A DNA stretch of 64,000 nucleotides from the NCBI GenBank assembly GCA_001630475.1, contig KV419401.1, positions 310,001-374,000 of the forward strand, read 5' to 3'. This DNA is from Sistotremastrum niveocremeum HHB9708 (taxonomy: Eukaryota; Basidiomycota; Agaricomycetes; Sistotremastrales; Sistotremastraceae). Each line of letters begins with the position of its first letter. Position 1 is the first letter of the stretch. Both the position numbers and the translations under genes were made by a program. Shown piece by piece: positions 22,703 through 34,949 of the stretch. The notes beneath the pieces were generated by a model, which was given only the letters and a program-made list of their open reading frames with translations, was not told where the DNA came from and did not search any database.

Positions 22703-23620
22703 TTACTCTACGAAGCCCTCCAAGCCGATGAAACGAGAAGCTATCTCAGACAAAACACCTTCCTCAAGATCATAAAGCCAACAATGCACAGTAATCGGCT
22801 GTTTAATCTTCACTCCCTCATTACGCAAAGCCTTGCTTCTCAACACATTATCATGCTACAACCTCATCAGACCGCCAAGGATTTTTAGGTAGGGTGAAGC
22901 TTACCTGTTGAACGATGTTGTCTCTGATGAGATCGTTGAGAGCATGATCGAAATTGGTTGGTAGGAATCGGTATTTTTGAGCGAGGTTGATGAGAGGTTG
23001 AAGCCATTCGAAGAGGGCGGGTGGGAGGGGATCTTGAGGGATGCCGCGGACGTATTTGAGGGCTGCTTCTGCTCCGCCGCACTTGCTGTGTCCGACCACA
23101 ACAACTGTTGGCATATTATCAGTCTCGTATCGATGCAGAGAATATATTGATTTTTACTAACCGTGTTCGATTTCGAGGTGAACGGCGTAGGTGAGAACCG
23201 CTTGAACGGAGATATCCTCGGGTTTGAATTGACTACAAATTAAATGGTCGGGTGCATGAGTAAAATTGAAACTATAGCAGGGAGCACCAGGCTCACTTCG
23301 CAATGTTTCGAGTAGTGAAAAGTACGCCCGGAAGAACATCACAAACAACACCTTCAGGTACACGAGAGTCCGAACAACCAATCCATAGGACCTATGTGAA
23401 ACGCTATAAATAGATCAAAGAAAATCTACAATACGCCACAAACCTTCGGTTGTTGAGTCCTATTAGCCGATTCATAGAAGAACTTGGGCCCGATAGCTTT
23501 GATGTCCTCCGACCACCTCTCATTTCGATCAAGGAGCTTTTGAAGAGCAGGTGGTATAGTTCCAGGAGCAGGAGGCCAGGGCTTGACGCAGTTTTCACAT
23601 TGTTCTGTGGATTGAGACAT
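22703..23620 (-). CDS. Beta-class carbonic anhydrase
   Basis: ATG at 23620 ([11 protein letters not shown]), TAA at 22703. Exons read: [31 protein letters not shown] (zinc Cys, Asp, Arg; near 23390-23350); [33 protein letters not shown] (zinc His and Cys; near 23114-23070); NIVQQ. A 49-base intron follows, then an exon reading [14 protein letters not shown] with the conserved [16 protein letters not shown] end. About 240 residues, the normal size for a cytosolic fungal beta-CA, without the long extension of its downstream neighbour. The two genes share intron positions around the VLWIGC, QF and NI(R/V) blocks and so come from a tandem duplication. Role: bicarbonate supply and CO2 sensing. Confidence 0.92.
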
Positions 23621-24781
23621 GTTGGAGTTTCGTCTTCGAGAGAGTGAGGTGTGGTGAGGTGATGTTGTCTTGAGTCTGGATTTATATTGAAAGTTTGAGA
23701 TATCTAGAATTCGAGAGTACCCTGTACCCAGGGCCGGTAACTTATGAATTCGCCAAAGCTTCATAGAAGGCCGAACGAGGCCTACGGCAGGGGACAGTCC
23801 AGCGCCAGGCAGACTCGAATGAATGGTCCTAGGTGACCTTCGAAAAGCCTGGAATGTGTCGAGCATCAGGACAAGACCCAGAGCGAATCAGAGCAGAGAT
23901 CTTGTACCCCTAGAATCTTTCTTAATGCACGAATGTGCATCGAAGGCTCACGGGGAGAAGGGGACTCGGCAATATAGAGTGTGCATGCATTGGTGAGTGG
24001 GAGTGCTTTCGTGCTTCGATGGCAAGGCGATGGCTTCACTGCCTCGAGCACCTCGGCGGACCAGGTACTCCCCAGAATAGAACTCGGCATTCCAAGCAGT
24101 GTCACGGAGGGAACTTGAAAGCATTGACAGTCGACAGAGAAGGTGAATGCGAGCTGCAGGCTGCAGCAAAGAGGGATCGTCAGGATCATTCCTAGTCTGC
24201 CACACTGGCAGATGCCATCCGACGTCGCTCTTTACAGATGCTTGAAGGCATCGCTCATTGACAACGACGATGATGATAGCGGAATAGATCCGGGGTCAAA
24301 GGGAGCCTTCATGTTCTGGAATCGAATATAAACTTGGGATAGGGCAAGGAGGTTTGACTAGGCTAGGATTAGATGCCGAACAGGTTAATGATTATCTTGA
24401 CAGGTCGTGGCTGGGCTCGACTACGGTCCCTGGCAGCTCAAAACTGAAATCTGCACGTTTCTGACAGTCCATCTACATGGAGAGAGCGAGACAGCACTTG
24501 GGTGTGCAGAGGACGGTCGCGATGGTTGGCGGCACTGGCAAGTTCAGAGCTCGGTTACCGAATTGACAACGCACACAAGTATACTGTACAACATGGTATT
24601 TTACATGTAAATTAATTCTGATAAGCACCAAGACGACATACTTTACAACGTAGGACAACATAGCTCGTACATGTGAAACAGCCAAGAGAACAAACGATAT
24701 AAACTAAGGCGAAAAAAGTGGAACCAAGAGGTACAGGATATCATTGACCGTCAGCAGAGAAAAAGAAGGGGAGCTAGATGA
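23621..24781. other. Intergenic
   Basis: 1.16 kb holding the promoter of the carbonic anhydrase at its left and the 3' end of the kinase at its right. Short open frames on both strands at 23930-24200 have no motifs or splice support. Confidence 0.5.
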
Positions 24782-27700
24782 TTACGAGTAGATGGGCCTG
24801 GAGCGAGCCCCGCTGAAAGATTGCAGTATCAATTCGGACGACGGACGCGCGGCGGGGTCATGATGCCAGCACCGCTTCAAGAGCCGCCAGAAGTTGTCTC
24901 GTTGTGTTCCAAGGGATTTTGGACGCTCTGGAATGCCAGCGTTCAGAACTTTCTCTGCGATGAGATCATCGTCCTCCAGTTCCACAAAAGGATGCGCCCG
25001 TGTGAAGAGCTATTTTGCGAGTAGTGTCAGTTTTACCCCGCCGAAGACAACCGCTTTCGTTCACATACCTCCAGTACAGTCATGCCCCATGCCCAGACAT
25101 CCGTCTTGGTCGAGACACCTTCATCATCAAAGCCATCTTCCTCTAGTAGTTCGGGCGCCATCCAGCCTGCCGAATATCAGGGTTCAGATCAGTGTTAATA
25201 CAAAAATCTCTATCTTACGTGTAAGTCCCGCTCCACGAAGCAACGTGGAGATCGGCAGCTGCGATCCATCCTCGATCACTCGCGAAAATCCATAGTTGGT
25301 GAGTTTGGCGATGCCTTCACTTGATAGAAGAATGTTCATCTGTAGCTTTGTTCAGCATTCAATCATTGAAGGACAATAAAGCGTACGGCTCGGATGTCAC
25401 CATGTATGATTGGCTTGTTGGGGAACGCGGAATGCAAATAATTCATGCCCTTGGCAATTTCCAGAGCCTAAACAGTCGTTCAATGTCACTGGGAAGGAGA
25501 CGATGAATAAGGAACTGACAATTTTTGTAACATTCGTATTTGGATTTTCCTTCAGATACCTCGTCACCCCTCCAGGATGATAGTCAGGAAGGACCAAGTA
25601 GACGTTATCCATATGTGCGAAGAAGCCGTGGAATGGCATGAGATTTGGATGCCGAAGCATCCGCCATCGACGCATTTCCCGGTATAACCGCTGCGCATTC
25701 ATTAGCATGGGGAGAGTTGACAAAGCAAGCCACATTACATCGTAAGAAAGTGTCGAGACAGGGACATGGCGGATTGCTTTGACGGCCACTGATGCACCCA
25801 TCCACTGTTCCTGTGGACTAAGGTCGATAAGATGCAAAAGAATTCAGATGTAGCAGGTACCTTCCGAGTCTTCCCGGGTTGAGGACTTTCTGGAAGTAAC
25901 TCCTCAACAGCTTCGATAGGGAGCTCCGGGGAAGGAGGAAGCTGTCTAGAATCCCAGGATAAAGCAACTAGGGCTGAATCCAACTTCACGCGATCCTGTG
26001 ATTCCGGCGGGTGGCACAGAATGGCCTAAGCAAAGAAATTATAATCGTGGTCAACATTGTTCGACGAATTCATACCTCGTGAATCTCATCCATGAGCACC
26101 TTTATCGCCTTCTTGTGCTCCTTGCCATCAGTTGTCTCAAGGATGTCGGGATCATTGCTGATCATGTCGATGATTCTATCCGCCTCCCGGCAGAGTTCGG
26201 CGGTAGTTTTGCGTCTCGGAAGGGGTGCGTCCGTCGAAGTCTCTTGTGCAGGTCGAGGAGTTGGACTGCGTGCATGTGACTGCCGGATATACGTTTAATG
26301 TTAGGTTTAGGCTAGCGTATAGCTCCTACCTGAGCCTCGCTCAAGAGCTCCAGGGTCTGGACTTTCATCATTTCGCAAGCATGACGCACGGGCCCCGATG
26401 CACGTAACGCCTCGATTGATTCAAACGTATGCCACTCATCCATCTTCGCAACGGTTTCTTCTAGCAAAGCTATATATCTTGGAGAATGTCGGTTAAGATA
26501 CGGAGCTGGGATTATAAGGAGGCGCTCACTTCTTGAGACAGACACTTCGACTTGAGGTATGCAAGGCATGTAGCTGGGAGATTTCACCTCCCACAAATCT
26601 TAAAGAGGTTAAAAGCTCATGGCAATTTTGCTACATCGATGATCAGCGTCGGGCCAATGAAAAGAATTGGGGATGCTACATTCTGCATCTTGAACTCTGA
26701 TAAGGATAACTGTTGAGTCCTCAGGAAAGGTGTGATCCAGTACTGATGCCTCGAGCTGTTTGAAACGGAATGATTATCCGGAGATAGAACGGCGGGTACG
26801 ACGATATCTGCATTCGCGATGAGAAACTCGAGAAGCTGGATTGATACTATGGATGGCGTTTGGCTTTGGGACGGCGCTCCGAAGAAGGCGCGGTGGAAGA
26901 GAAAAGAGATAGCTAAATCATCCTCCATTAGTCTATCGCACAACCGATTCAATAGCACGACGTACTGGTGCAGAGTTGTGCATGATGCATCTGAGACTTT
27001 GACCCCATCAGGTCAAAGAAGTTGAGCAAGTAAATGCATAAGTCTCGCTTCGACTTCTCCAGGCCTTGAATCAACAAAACAAATGATTGGCATATGTGAG
27101 CGCCATTCCAGTGCATAGACTCTACGGAGCTTCGTGAGGATAGGCATTGCCGACATTCTCCGATGATTTACTTTCGTTGAACTACGACCAGGTGAGAAGA
27201 GTTGAGGAATGATCGATAATATGCGTACCATCTCATGGACCGCGCCGGAAAATATCGGTTCCTGTAAGAGTTGGGTTCAGTGCACGATCGTGGGCACAGT
27301 CGGCACAGATGACGCACAGGAAGTCTCCAAAGGTAATCCGACAACGCACAGAAGACGTCTTTAGAATGTTCCACTTGTAGCTGCAGATATTTGCCATACT
27401 AATGAGGAGTCAGCCGGGAACAGAGACAAATTACTCCGGTACTTACAGAGGGAGGTCGAGCGAAATCGTCAACTAGCCATTGTCCATCCCCATTCGCGTA
27501 TTGTTCAAGAAAGATCTGAGGCGATGCTTGGAGATATCGGTACAGGCTCCCTCTGAATATGGTTTGACGTGCTTACCGTGCCTAACCAGATGATCGGTGC
27601 ATATCGCGACGACGGAAGGAATATTCACGTCCGACAGCGATGGGTCTTCTAGGTAGTACGAGATTCTCCTCACGACGGGCGGTATCATGATATCAGGGAA

Positions 27701-27811
27701 CTGGACGTTCTTTGTAGCAGCAGGTTTTGGCTTAAATGACATTTAGGAAATCTCCGAATAAGTAGCGCAAGCAAGACACACCATAGGCGAAACTACTGCA
27801 GGTCGTGGCAT
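24782..27811 (-). CDS. TKL-like protein kinase with NYG in place of DFG
   Basis: The C-terminal half is a clear kinase domain. It has GASVAVKAIR with the ATP-anchoring Lys (near 25790), LYREMRRWRMLRHPNL with the helix-C Glu, HGDIRAMNILL with the catalytic Asp and Asn (split by an intron, 25390-25330), KLTNYGFSRV where DFG should be, AGWMAPELLEE in place of APE, and the tail FWRLLKRCWHHDPAARPSSE typical of tyrosine-kinase-like folds. The metal-binding Asp of DFG is Asn, so catalysis is doubtful. Upstream exons code for helical sequence of no known domain. The proposed start at 27811 (MPRPAVVSP, then an intron to PKPAATKNV) is splice-supported. Exons between 27000 and 27700 are poorly resolved and include one in-frame stop unless an intron removes it. 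The 5' half could instead be a separate or decaying gene. Confidence 0.65.
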
Positions 27812-29246
27812 TGTGTCACAAAACGTGCTCGCCGCAACGCCGTTGGTATCAAGTAGAGCGACGGTGAAGGTGTAAGTCAGGACCAAGACGAGAGGGATAG
27901 CAGCCTCGCGGCCAAAGGTACTAGTATCAGGGCCGGCACAGCATTCTTCGTCGGCGACATGTCATGTGAAACGTTCGTCTCGATGGGCCAACCCAGGCGC
28001 CTGACCTAATCATTTGGTCCCGACGACGGTCAGAGCATCCGTAGAGGTTGCGCCAAAGATGCCCGATAGTGGCGAGGCGAATACAAGACGTTCTGATATC
28101 AGATCGTAGACCTTCCTGCTTAAGTTCAGAAGCTGCAAGACTGCAAAATATTGCAGATCTGTACGAAATCTTATCGCATCTTGATCTATACAATCACACC
28201 TGTGTATCTTTTGCCAATCGCAGAAGATAGGAGGATCAGGAGTGTAGGTTCGATTTCATTTCGAGTGGTAACATTCAGGGTCCACCATTACGGATCATAG
28301 GGGGTATTTCCTTTACCACCAGATAGTGAATCGCAAATGAAATTATGGAGCGCTGGCATCCAATTTGAGAAATCGATCGCGAAGTCTGCAGGCATCGAAA
28401 GGACCGTCTTCCGCATTCCGTGGGAGCGATGATCGACCAAGGGGGTAGCGGAAGTATCTTGGATAGCCAGAGTGAGTGCTCGGAGGTTCAACTGAGTGAA
28501 TGGCGGATAAATGGCGTTTAGGCGGCCCGAGAAGGGCTGGCATTGCAGGTTGAGCCACCCGTTGGCCCCTTTGACGGCGAAGCTGGGCATTGTGAAACAC
28601 CAGAAGAGTCGTCACGACGGTCACGAATAGTATCGAGACACATGACACCGTCTGGAAGCGCGGCGTGAAGTGAACTGGGCTGTTTAGACTGCTGATAGTC
28701 CCGAAATTGTTACTTATGTCTGTGGGGAACAATGAATTGTGTCGCGTTAGCGGATTCGCAGAGTGCTTGGTCACGGTCCTACACACCTCTCACTGAACAG
28801 CAGCCTTGGCAACGATTGGTGGAGAAAATGCATGCTAAAATGAGCCTGTGTACTCTCCAGGCGGCTCGACAGCCAGAGGGCCGGGGTGCATGAAACATAC
28901 TAGAGGGATTGTACAGATCGCTATCTGTTAAACCAATCCTTGCAGGGAGCGGTCGTTTACTGAAAGAGATCCTGCCAGTACATGTATTCGGATTCCAGTG
29001 CAGTCAGTCGCCAGTCCATGCCGCCAGGCGTTTTCTTGTCAATTCTTGACAGCTACGAATTTCGCCCAACATTTGTGTTTCGACATCCCTTTTTTATAAG
29101 TTCGACCAATTGGAGCGTGGCAAGGACATGCTATACATGCGCTGCGGTTGCGGATGAGGTTAGCTGGGTGACATCAGTTGGCTCCGATGCCGCGGATGTT
29201 CGTGTCGAGCTCGTCGCGTCATCCGCCTTCTCTGTTCTCAACCATC
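27812..29246. other. Intergenic, with one weak hypothetical frame
   Basis: Two overlapping minus-strand frames lie at 28288-28590 and 28343-28786. The second contains a hydrophobic stretch (VSCVSILFVTVVTTLLVF) that could be a membrane anchor. Neither has a recognisable domain, and joining them by an intron is possible but not compelling. The remainder is promoter sequence of the plus-strand SOD gene. Confidence 0.35.
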
Positions 29247-30142
29247 ATGTACGCTGCAACTCGAACTCTTGCGCGCCCTCAGGCATTCCGTACATTTGCC
29301 TCCCCCGCTCTGAATCGTTTCAAGCACACCCTTCCTAGTTTACCATATGCTTACAATGTCAGCATATTCCGTTAGTGCGAGGTCAGATGTTGAAGCAAGA
29401 CTCGTTGGCTACAGGCTTTGGAACCTCATATCTCTGAGGAAATAATGACTCTTCATCATACAAAGCATCATCAGACTTACGTCAATGGCCTCAACACTGC
29501 TGAAGAAAGCTATGCCAAGCTCGGTGACAGCCTTGCCGACGCTAAGAAGAGAATTTCTTTGCAATCCGCCCTCAAGTTCAACGGTGGAGGTGAGAACAGA
29601 TCCGTCCTTGAGATTGATGAACCCAGAATGCTCACAGTCCCTCTATAGGACACATTAACCATTCGCTCTTCTGGAAGAACCTTGCACCTGCTTCATCTGG
29701 AGGAGGCGATATCTCGAAGGCTCCAACTCTCAAACAAGCTATCGAAAAAGATTTCGGCTCGGTTGAGGCTTTCCAAAAAGCCTTGAACACGAAGACTGCT
29801 GCCATCCAAGGTAGTGGCTGGGGATGGCTTGGATACAATAAGGAAACTGGCAAGCTCGAGATAGTTACGACCGCGAATCAAGATCCCCTGCTGTGTGAGT
29901 GATTGTGGCGTATATCTCTTCCGAACCATTCACTGACATGGTCTCGAAGCGCATACACCTATCCTCGGTATTGACATCTGGGAACACGCCTTCTATCTCC
30001 AATACAAGAACGTCAAGCCCGACGTGAGTGTTTCTCTTCCGTCGAGCCTGCCTGTTCTCATTTGCTACAGTATTTGAACGCGATCTGGAACGTCCTTAAC
30101 TTTGAGGAGGCTGAGAGCAGATTCATCGAGGCGAAAGCGTAG
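29247..30142 (+). CDS. SOD2: Mitochondrial manganese superoxide dismutase
   Basis: Five exons: 29247-29357, 29415-29589, 29649-29894, 29950-30023 and 30071-30142; about 225 residues. The N-terminus [18 protein letters not shown] is an Arg-containing amphipathic mitochondrial presequence. Metal ligands are visible: His in [12 protein letters not shown], His in HINHSLFW, and Asp and His in [11 protein letters not shown]. The NGGGHINHS block and Gln in [11 protein letters not shown] are those of the manganese form. Reaction: superoxide to oxygen and hydrogen peroxide in the matrix. Confidence 0.95.
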
Positions 30143-30618
30143 AGCTTGCTCCAAGAAGTAACCAAAATATGACTTTGTTCTGAACGGGTCCCTTGGATCC
30201 TTTGTCGAGCGTTCGATGTCCGAGATACAGCAATCCGTTCTGAAAATCACTGCTGCAAGACCGCCTCAAGCTTGTTCAAGTCTCGTCAAATCTCTCCCAA
30301 GCAGTTCGAGTTTGATCATATCACACAAGCATAGTTTATGCATCAAGGACTTCAACAACGTCCGAACAAGCCAGAAATCAAACACGCGTCCTAAAGATGA
30401 GCTATATGCTTCCGTGAGCCTCAAAACTGGAGGTGGCTCGGCACAGATGCCGATATCCTTTTGCTCCCGACCTCGACTCGCTCTTGTCTCAGCAGCAGCT
30501 ACATGGGCACAACCTTTCTTGGTGCACAACAACTATCCTTCTTGACTTCATTTTCTTGTTTGAAGACTCTTAAATCGCGTTCAGGCGGACCTAAATTGCT
30601 ATACAGCTTAAGGACAAG
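30143..30618. other. Intergenic
   Basis: SOD2 3' flank and promoter of the RdRP gene. Open frames here lack motifs. Confidence 0.5.
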
Positions 30619-33600
30619 ATGAGCTCGAGCGCGCCTCGCGGGGGCGCAGACGCTTCTCATGAAGGCGGCGAGACCGATTATCATGCATGCCTTCCATTGA
30701 ACAGACGTGCATCGAGCGATACATTGCAAGACACGCGTCCAGAATCCCAAGAACAGTCTCAGGTCTGTGGCATCGCGTTCCGGATGAGACGTCGTTGATC
30801 TTGAGCTCACTGTAGGACTCAAGCATGCTTTGGGCTGACTATGGTGAAATAGAGGACGTCGAAAGGGTGTGCGCGTTGGTAGACTCTATGACACCAGGTG
30901 AGTCTCGCTTGTAGCCACTCGGTGTGATTCTCACTCCGAGTATAGTCATGGACCCACCGACCGTGCCTAATCCTGCACACGGTTCATATACCCCGTCTAA
31001 GATCACCACGACGCGTAGACCATCAGAACCTCGAAGAAATGATTCTGATGTCACGCTTGTATCCCCTGGTTCTGCCCAGGGCAGTCCTTTGTCCTCTCTC
31101 AAGCGGACTTTTGTTGCCGAGTTCAGTCAGATTGCCTCTCAGGACAGCTCCAAACGACGTAAAATCGAGTCCGAGGATGACCCAGAGAATTTCTTAGGTA
31201 CGAGAGAATAACTGACTCTACCGGTGTGATTTCTGAATCCCAGCGTAGGTCCAGACGAGAAACCTGCACCGCCAAGCCCCTACAATATAATCGCACATGA
31301 GGACAGCTATCAATCATTCATGGACTCAAACAAGGTACCGTTTGGGGTACAATTCGAGATCGGACGTCTAGTCAGCTGCGAGAAGCTGGATTGGCATGAT
31401 ATCGATTTTGGGGCTCTGAAGAAGCTCAAAGGAAATAATGAAGACATGGCACCCAAAGTTGACAACCTCCGTCCCAAGGGTGATGTGAACAGAGCTGCTC
31501 GACTTGAGAAGTCATCAAAGGTGCGGTTTCAGGCAGTTACCGTGCTTCTCATCCAACTGAGCTCATCTAGTTACCGTGGCGGGAGCTTGATCTCGAGGAA
31601 GATGCATTCAAACGAGGAGATGAAACTACTCTTGGGCCTGTGGGCGAAACTGGTTGGTATGGCGGCAAAGTAGAATTTACTGGTCGGGTTCATTCGGACT
31701 CAGGCCGGCGCTTGGTTGTCCGTTTGGAGTTTCCTGAGCTGGGCCCGAGCACTCGATTCACTCGAAAATTTGGATCTTCCAAATTCCTCAGGATTCGTAT
31801 CCCGCCAAAGATTCACTATCAGAGAGGCAATGAGCTCACAGAATTCTTCGCAAAACCGTTCGTTCTGCTCGGCAATGTGTACAGAACTGTGATGTCGAAG
31901 GACGGTAATGTTTATCTGTTCCGGGTGAACGATGCTTTTCGTTTGCATAGTCCACAATCAGACTTTGTGGTCGGTCTCGACAAGCTGGCAGAACTCTTTA
32001 ATTGGCATAATCCAATGGAACATAACCAGAACCAAGTACGTTGGCCACTCTCGGGCTTTCAACTTGACACTGATATGTCTTCAGACTATGGCTAAATGGA
32101 GTGTTCGTATGGGACTTGGATTCTCAAATTCTGTCCCAGGCCTTCTTGTCGAAGCCAGTAATATATTCCAGATCGACGACATTGGTAAATCCCTTGGATT
32201 TCTACTGTTAGCTCTACTCATGGCGCTTCAGTGGCTCCTGGCGTGAGAGCTGGTGGAAAACCACCCTCAGAGAAGATTATGACCGACGGGTGTGGGCTCA
32301 TCAATGAAGCTGGGATGCGGCGGCTGCGTCGTGATATGGGATGGGACGCTGTACCTACTGCGTAAGCGTCGGCCCAACTGCCAAATCGTAAAGCCTGACT
32401 AGTTCCTAGTGTTCAAATGCGCATCGGTGGCGCTAAGGTATTTATTGTAATTCTCGCTGAACCTGACTCACCGCTGTGATAGGGCTTGTTTTTGATGCAG
32501 TTCGACGATGATCCATCCGATCGAGAAACTGCCAAGGTCTGGCTACGACCGAGTCAGATCAAAATAAATTACGGCACCCGAACGCAGGACAAATCACAAC
32601 GTATCATCGATGTCCTCCAGCCTTCTCATTTCAAACATCCTGCTCGCTTGTCAGCGGAAACAATAATATGTCTATCCCATAACGGGGTACCGAACAAAGT
32701 GTTCGAACAGATTTTCCAGGATGGCTTGAACGAGATTGTACAAGGCCTGACTGATTGGGACCGACCTGACGCCCGGTACTACATCTGGGCCGCCGTTGCC
32801 AGGGTCGGCGGCGTGGTGTATACTCGACTCGCTCGAGCTAGTGGGTTGGAGTCGCGCGCTATGGGTTTCGAAAAGCGTGACGCTGAGATGGACGACGATG
32901 CTACCGAGGCCAACGGTGATGTCGATCCGGAGACAGGCCGTTCGGATGTTGGATCTGTGGACCCGTTCTCAGGTTGTCCCGCATTGATCGAAGAGACGGT
33001 ACTATGTCTTCTGGAGGCTGGCTTCATGCCGCATGAACTGTGAGAAATCTTCATTCTCCCCATCACAAATCTGACTGGCGTCGCAGTCCTTATCTGGCAA
33101 CACAAATCAAGTTTGTGCTCATGAATGCCATCGAAAGCTATTTCACTCGGTATAAAGTTGAAGTGAAAATGTCAGCTGAAGCGCTCATCGTTCCGGATCC
33201 ATGTAATGTCTTGGCCCCTGGCCAGATACACATCAAGTCCTCAAGAAGGCTCAATTGGATTCATGACAGAGAGAGCGAGCAGATTCTGGGGCCAGTCCTC
33301 GTAACACGCCATCCTTGCAAGCTTCCCTCTGATATCCAGATTGTGAGTACCTCCGTCAAGCTCACTGCGTGTTTAATCAGTGTGTCCAGGTTGAGGCAGT
33401 CTACCACGAAAAGCTCCGTCAGTATACTGACGTCATCATCTTCTCCACTCAAGGCGACCGCTCTCTGGCCAGCTTACTCGGAGGAGGCGATTACGACGGC
33501 GACAAAGTGATCGCGATCTGGGAACCCACCATTGTGGGGGCTTTCGTCAAACCTGACAATTGTTTCGCAGACCCACCTCCAGCAGTTTCTGCTGCCTTGA

Positions 33601-34730
33601 TTAAACCCGAACAAGATGTCGCTGGGGTTTGGTCTAAACATGGCGGCTTGTTGCACGATGTCCTTAAGGTGGTCCCCGAGGTCAGGGATTGCATTTTGGC
33701 ACCGCTCTCAAACGCTGCCCTCGTTGGTGCTTATTCGAATTATCATGACTATTCGGTTTATACCAAGGGCTACGATCACCCCGATACTATCCGGCTAGCT
33801 CATATGTACGTCCATTCAAACACGCCGCCGAACCGACTCCTAAACTGTCTTTCAAGGTTTTGCGCGGTTTTAGACGGTTCAAAGACCGGTGTAAAGGTCG
33901 CTTCTGCAGTCGCCGCCGACGATAAGAAAGAAAACGAGAAAAGAGCCCCGAGCTGGAAGGAAACTGAAGAAAGTAGATTGATGGCCGAGCAAAAGAACCA
34001 ACCAGAAACAAGGCGACCCCCAGAGCGTCCCAAGTTCATCATGGATAGAATCCGCGAAACCGGTAAGTAGAAGTCGTCTGCAATCCTAAGCTCCGCATCA
34101 TTGTGTTATAGGCAGAAAGGCAGCAGCGAAACATCTTTCTGCGTTCCCTTCCGTCTCATGTTCAGCAGCCATCAATGCAATACTCACCTCCCCGTGGGAT
34201 ACTCATTATCGGGATGCGGAGTCAGCGGCGACCACTGGTGACACCTCGATTCTCAATGCTATGGACCAGATCAAAGCGCACGTCGAAGCCACGAAAAGAG
34301 AATACATAGCAGCAGCCCTCAAGAACTCACCAAACAAGACAACGCTCAAATCGCACAAAAAGCTCAATGGCCCACCCAAACGATCGTTCAAGACGAAACA
34401 AGATGAGAAGCGCAGACTCTCTCGTAAATTCTATGAAGGCGCCCGCACGGACAAATTTCCTGAGATAGTCGTCAATCAACTAAAGGCTTCCTATGGTACG
34501 GTACCCGTACAGATTCTTGCTCAGTGACGTCTTAACATTTGTGCACAGCGTACAAACTAGATCTCGCGGACTCTCGTCGTTCAGGGTCGGAAGGGGTGAC
34601 AACAGTATTTTCTTTTCAAGTTGCTATGCGGGAATTATGTGCGCTCCGAGCCGCAGCATATGGCCCGGTCAAGATCATGACTCATGATTTCTATGAGAGG
34701 TTCCAGCTACCCAAGGGCTTCAGGTCTTGA
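30619..34730 (+). CDS. RNA-dependent RNA polymerase, QDE-1 type (RNA silencing)
   Basis: Start at 30619 (MSSSAPRGGADASHEGG), preceded by an in-frame TAA. Two early introns (30763-30815 and 30900-30946) join cleanly to VMDPPTVPNPAHG. About a dozen introns in all; roughly 1,150-1,200 residues. A disordered N-terminus is followed by the double-barrel catalytic region: FLRIRIPPK, VRAGGKPPSEKIMTDGCGLI, AVQMRIGGAKGLF, VWLRPSQIKINY, then VTRHPCKLPSDIQ and the catalytic GGGDYDGDKV (Asp triad at 33489-33503), the DxDGD signature of cellular RdRPs. C-terminal parts include YVHSNTPPNRLLNCL and a helical end. Family role: makes double-stranded RNA from aberrant transcripts for Dicer and quelling. No viral origin is implied; this is a host gene. 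Confidence 0.95.
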
Positions 34731-34949
34731 TTCTTTTCTTGCTTTCTGTCTTTCTTCCAGTTTTCTCGTCTTCTTGTCTTTCTTTCTTGCTTTCGGCATC
34801 CTATCAAAATCTTCGATCCATTACTACTGCATCGCCACAATTTGCATTTATTAGTCTGTATTAATACCTTCTGTATCATAGTTTCCTCATCTAACCCTTA
34901 CTCACCTCTCTCTTATAAACGCGCTTCGAAGTCCACTCGCTCCACCTAA

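Noticed and set aside
30619-34730. RdRP as a viral remnant
   Set aside because: It has the DYDGD double-barrel signature of cellular silencing polymerases, many introns and an intact frame.
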